Of a stretch of DNA of 62,561 nucleotides, positions 59,769 to 62,561 are shown piece by piece. Position 1 is the stretch's first letter. The number at the start of each line of letters is the position of its first letter. The stretch spans positions 1 to 62,561 of the forward strand of contig CAZWSX010000033.1 of the NCBI GenBank assembly GCA_964636985.1, given 5' to 3'. Under the pieces are notes generated by a model. That model saw only the letters and a program-made list of their open reading frames with translations, was not told where the DNA came from and searched no databases. Both the position numbers and the translations under genes were made by a program. The DNA comes from CAZWSX01 sp964636985 (GTDB lineage Bacteria; Planctomycetota; Planctomycetia; Pirellulales; Pirellulaceae).

Positions 59769-62363
59769 TCAGTTGCGTTTCTCTTGTTCTTCAATCTTTT
59801 TTAGGCGTTCTTCCAAACTTTTTGCTTTTTCTCGCAATTCTTCAGTTTCTTTAGACACCTTGGCGGCCTCGGCCGACTTCTGCTTAATCCTTTCAATCGC
59901 TTCGTCGATGGTCCGCAACATCGAGAGCGAAATCTCTTTGCCGCGCAGTTCCTGCAGCCATCCAACGGCCTCGGGTTTCCCTAACTCGATGAGGGCCGAA
60001 ATGGCCGAACGTTGGACGACCCGGCGGCGGCTGGAGAGTTGCTCCTTGACCTTCTCCACATCGGCTGAGTTCTCGGGTTTAGACCTCGCGAGAATCGAGA
60101 TGATCGACATCTTCCGGTCGGGCGTTTGGGGTTGATCGAGCAGCGGACGCAAGGCCGTGTCGACGCGCTCGTCCTTGAGCTCGATCAGCCCGTCGGCCGC
60201 GGCATGCATGATCGCATCGCGGTGGCTGGGCAGGGTGAGAGCCGCGAAGAGTTCGTCCGCGCAGTGATCGCGATCGATGCGGAGCAACGTCCGCAGCGCT
60301 TGCGCGACGCATTCGTACGATTGGTCGCTGGCGATCGCTTTGCGAATCGCGGCTTTGGTCTCGTCGTGCGGGAACTTGGCGAGGCCGTCCAAAGCTTGTT
60401 TGCGAACCGATGCCTTCTTGTCGCTCGCCGCCACGGTCAGCAGTAACTTGCGAACATCGTCGCCACCGCCTTGCGCGACAATTCGCGTGGCTTCCTGCCG
60501 AATCGGCCAATTCGTATCGTCGGTCGCAACTTTCGATAGCGCGGCGAGGACTTCTTTCTGATCGATTTGGCCGGCTAACGCAGCGACCGCTGCCCAACGG
60601 GCACCGGAAAATTGATCGTTGAGTTGGCTCAACAGTTCTTCGCGCGACTTGGGAGCGTCGAGCTTTTTGAGGATCCAATCCTTGGGATCGAACACGACTC
60701 GCAAGGGACGCTCGCCGGCGGAGAAATGGAACGTCTCATCGTCCTTGGTGAGTTGGACGCGGTGGATGACTGGTCCGGCCGACGTGACGACTTCGATCTC
60801 GGCCGACGTGCGGAACAGCGGCGTGATGTCATCGACTTTTTGCACTTGCTTGATGGTCACGCCGACCATCTTGGTGTTTTGATCCCACGACGACTCGACT
60901 TTGAACTCGGGATGCCCGCCGTGGTGAATCCATTGGTCGAAGAACCATCCCAGGCCCATGCCTGTGGCTTCTTCCATGGCGCGGCGGAAGTCGGCAGTTT
61001 CGACGGTGCGATGTTGATTCGTCGCCGCGTAGTGGCGGATGCCGCGCCAGAACCGCTCGTCGCCGAGTTCGTGGCGGAGCATGTGCAACACACGAGCACC
61101 CTTGGGATAGGTGTGGCCATCGAACATGACATCGGGCGAATCGTAACGATTGTTCGAGATTGCCCGGCGATACCTGGCGTCTTCGCCCATATAGCTGTCG
61201 GCCTCGCGGCGGCGGTCGTCCCAGGCCTCGTCCCATCCTTCATGGTTTTCGGACCACAGCGTGGCGAAGTAGGTGGCGAAGCTCTCGTTCAGCCACAGGT
61301 CGGCCCAGTCGCTGCACGTCATTAGGTCGCCGAACCATTGGTGGGCCAGCTCATGGGCAACGAGATTTTCGCTCGATACGTCGAGCGCCGCCCGCTGGTC
61401 GTGGAGCGTGTCGAGGTTCAGCGTGGTGCACGAGGTGTGCTCCATGCCGCCCCAGTTGTATTCATCGACGCAGATCTGCGTGTACTTGGGCCACGGGTAA
61501 CGGATGCCGATGGTCTTCGAAAAGTAGTCGACCATCGCCGGCGTGTTTTGGAAGCTATTGGGAGCGTCGGCCAGGCGGCCCTTGGGAACGTACGAAACAA
61601 CGGGCAAGCCGTCCCAGGATTGTTCGTAGGCTTCGAAGTCGCCGACGACGACGGAGATCAAATACGGAACGTGTGACTGTGTTTGTTTCCAGTGCCAGCG
61701 GGTTTTGCCGCCATCGAGTTCCTTTTTCTCGGCCAGAATGCCGTTCGACAACACAAACAAGCCGTTCTTGGCCGTGACCAGTGTTTCGCTCGTCACGCGG
61801 TCCGACGGATGGTCGAAGCAGGGAAACCACCAACGGGCGTACTCGGGTTCGCACTGCGTCCAGGCCATCGAGAGGACGGCGGGCTCTTTCTCGTCGGCCG
61901 CGACAAAGTGGAGGCCGTGCTGCGGGTGATCGAGGACATAGTCGACGGCGATCGCCAGGCGCGTGTCGATGGGGAGCGTCTCGCCGAGTTCGACGTGCAG
62001 TTGGTTCGCCTCGTGGCGGAAGCGGAGATCGTTTCCTTTGGACGCAAGATCGGGGACGCCGTTTTCAGACATGGCGAGGCGGCGAACGCCTTCGACCTTC
62101 ATCCCAGCAGCATCGAAGGAGATGAGTGACGTCGGGGCCAGCAACGACAAGATATGAGTCGTGCGGGCCTGGGCTTTTTGGCCCTGAACGTCGACATCGA
62201 GTTCGATGCGAATGTGCCGCTGATCGTAATCGCGGACGCGGAGAGAACGGGGGGAATGTTTGAAAGGCCCCACGCGATCTTGGGCGACGGCGGCCAGGCC
62301 CCACGACGCGACCACGGTAAGGGCAAGGAGGAAGGCCGCGAGTATCGAGGTGGAGCGTCTCAT
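59769..62363 (-). CDS. M1-family aminopeptidase with C-terminal HEAT-like repeats
   Basis: 864 residues from ATG 62363, where a signal peptide begins (STSILAAFLLALTVVASWGL); the frame is open 23 codons further. The M1 domain has WGGMEHTSC (GAMEN-type exopeptidase loop), the zinc motif HELAHQWFGD (His337, His341) and the third ligand Glu in LWLNESFATYF. After a beta domain come HEAT-like repeats (WAAVAALAGQIDQKEVLAAL, VRKQALDGLAKFPHDETKAA), and a Lys/Glu coiled coil at the C-terminus. It would degrade peptides outside the cytoplasm. Confidence 0.92.
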   Translation of the reverse strand: MRRSTSILAAFLLALTVVASWGLAAVAQDRVGPFKHSPRSLRVRDYDQRHIRIELDVDVQGQKAQARTTHILSLLAPTSLISFDAAGMKVEGVRRLAMSENGVPDLASKGNDLRFRHEANQLHVELGETLPIDTRLAIAVDYVLDHPQHGLHFVAADEKEPAVLSMAWTQCEPEYARWWFPCFDHPSDRVTSETLVTAKNGLFVLSNGILAEKKELDGGKTRWHWKQTQSHVPYLISVVVGDFEAYEQSWDGLPVVSYVPKGRLADAPNSFQNTPAMVDYFSKTIGIRYPWPKYTQICVDEYNWGGMEHTSCTTLNLDTLHDQRAALDVSSENLVAHELAHQWFGDLMTCSDWADLWLNESFATYFATLWSENHEGWDEAWDDRRREADSYMGEDARYRRAISNNRYDSPDVMFDGHTYPKGARVLHMLRHELGDERFWRGIRHYAATNQHRTVETADFRRAMEEATGMGLGWFFDQWIHHGGHPEFKVESSWDQNTKMVGVTIKQVQKVDDITPLFRTSAEIEVVTSAGPVIHRVQLTKDDETFHFSAGERPLRVVFDPKDWILKKLDAPKSREELLSQLNDQFSGARWAAVAALAGQIDQKEVLAALSKVATDDTNWPIRQEATRIVAQGGGDDVRKLLLTVAASDKKASVRKQALDGLAKFPHDETKAAIRKAIASDQSYECVAQALRTLLRIDRDHCADELFAALTLPSHRDAIMHAAADGLIELKDERVDTALRPLLDQPQTPDRKMSIISILARSKPENSADVEKVKEQLSSRRRVVQRSAISALIELGKPEAVGWLQELRGKEISLSMLRTIDEAIERIKQKSAEAAKVSKETEELREKAKSLEERLKKIEEQEKRN

Positions 62364-62515
62364 GCTTCGTCGTTGATAAAGGGCTTGGTTGTTGATAAGC
62401 GGACGGGAAAGGCGGGGGCGAACTGACGTCATCGTTGGTCGACGCTAGCTGCCGGCTGATTGAAGGTTACTTGCCAAATGGACGGCGCGTCGCCCTTGGT
62501 GGTCAGTTTAGCTAA

Positions 62516-62539
62516 TTTGGGGCGGATTTTTCGCCCCAA
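62516..62539. terminator. hairpin near the right window edge
   Basis: Perfect 9-bp stem TTTGGGGCG / CGCCCCAAA with a 6-base loop. There is no clear T tract and the downstream context is cut off. It lies 150 bases upstream of the peptidase gene, so it may end a transcript entering from the right. The rest of 62364-62561 shows no gene. Confidence 0.35.
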
Positions 62540-62561
62540 ACGATGATAAAATCCGCTTGGT

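Overview
The window looks like chromosomal DNA of a planctomycete, probably of the Pirellula group. The signs are a large secreted protein with a planctomycete-type N-terminal export region, a twin 3-keto-disaccharide hydrolase (DUF1080) protein, a WD40 protein with a signal peptide, integrase and transposase relics of types common in that phylum, and moderately high GC. This assignment is inference from protein resemblance; no rRNA is present.

Layout. 0-4.5 kb: two tandem metallophosphoesterases, an ammonium transporter fused to a hybrid histidine kinase, and a CheX-like phosphatase. 4.6-6.7 kb: an initiator tRNA followed by wrecked integrase and transposase genes, a tRNA-anchored insertion site. 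7-19.2 kb: a copper/silver efflux island made of a LOG-YHS fusion, CusA-type RND pump, CusB-type adaptor, P2-type ATPase, YHS protein and Cys-rich secreted protein on the minus strand, with a TolC-like lipoprotein on the plus strand. 19.7-24.3 kb: a large choice-of-anchor L protein and a NarL-type two-component system. 24.4-32.8 kb: an accretion zone with three copies of the same integrase 3' tail, a DUF4956-CotH pair, small secreted proteins, a prophage terminase broken into pieces and a degenerate ExeA-like ATPase. 33.1-37.7 kb: an OmpR-type two-component system, a protein with a degenerate diadenylate-cyclase-like domain, and a probable outer-membrane protein with a Gly-Met-Gly-Gly-Pro minisatellite. 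38-48.3 kb: what looks like a stress and repair cluster (FAD-Rieske oxidoreductase, LigD, GSP17M-like protein, Gfo/Idh/MocA oxidoreductase, SDR, CBS, JmjC and LTXXQ proteins). 48.9-54.2 kb: the SOS mutagenesis cassette imuA-imuB-dnaE2. 54.4-62.4 kb: a small membrane protein, the twin DUF1080 protein, a WD40 protein, a stand-alone adenine methyltransferase and an M1 peptidase with HEAT-like repeats.

The least expected signal is regulatory. Sites matching the sigma-54 -24/-12 promoter (TGGCAC-N5-TTGC) lie in correct orientation upstream of several genes of the 38-48 kb cluster: ligD and the FAD-Rieske gene (divergent pair), the Gfo/Idh and SDR genes (divergent pair), and the CBS and LTXXQ genes. 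One also lies upstream of the Cys-rich gene of the copper island, and a weaker one upstream of cheX. If real, NHEJ ligase, redox enzymes and metal defence would share an RpoN-dependent programme. No enhancer-binding activator is encoded in the window.

Two other loci stand out: the Amt-kinase-receiver fusion paired with a CheX phosphatase, and the repeated integrase tails that bracket small cargo modules.
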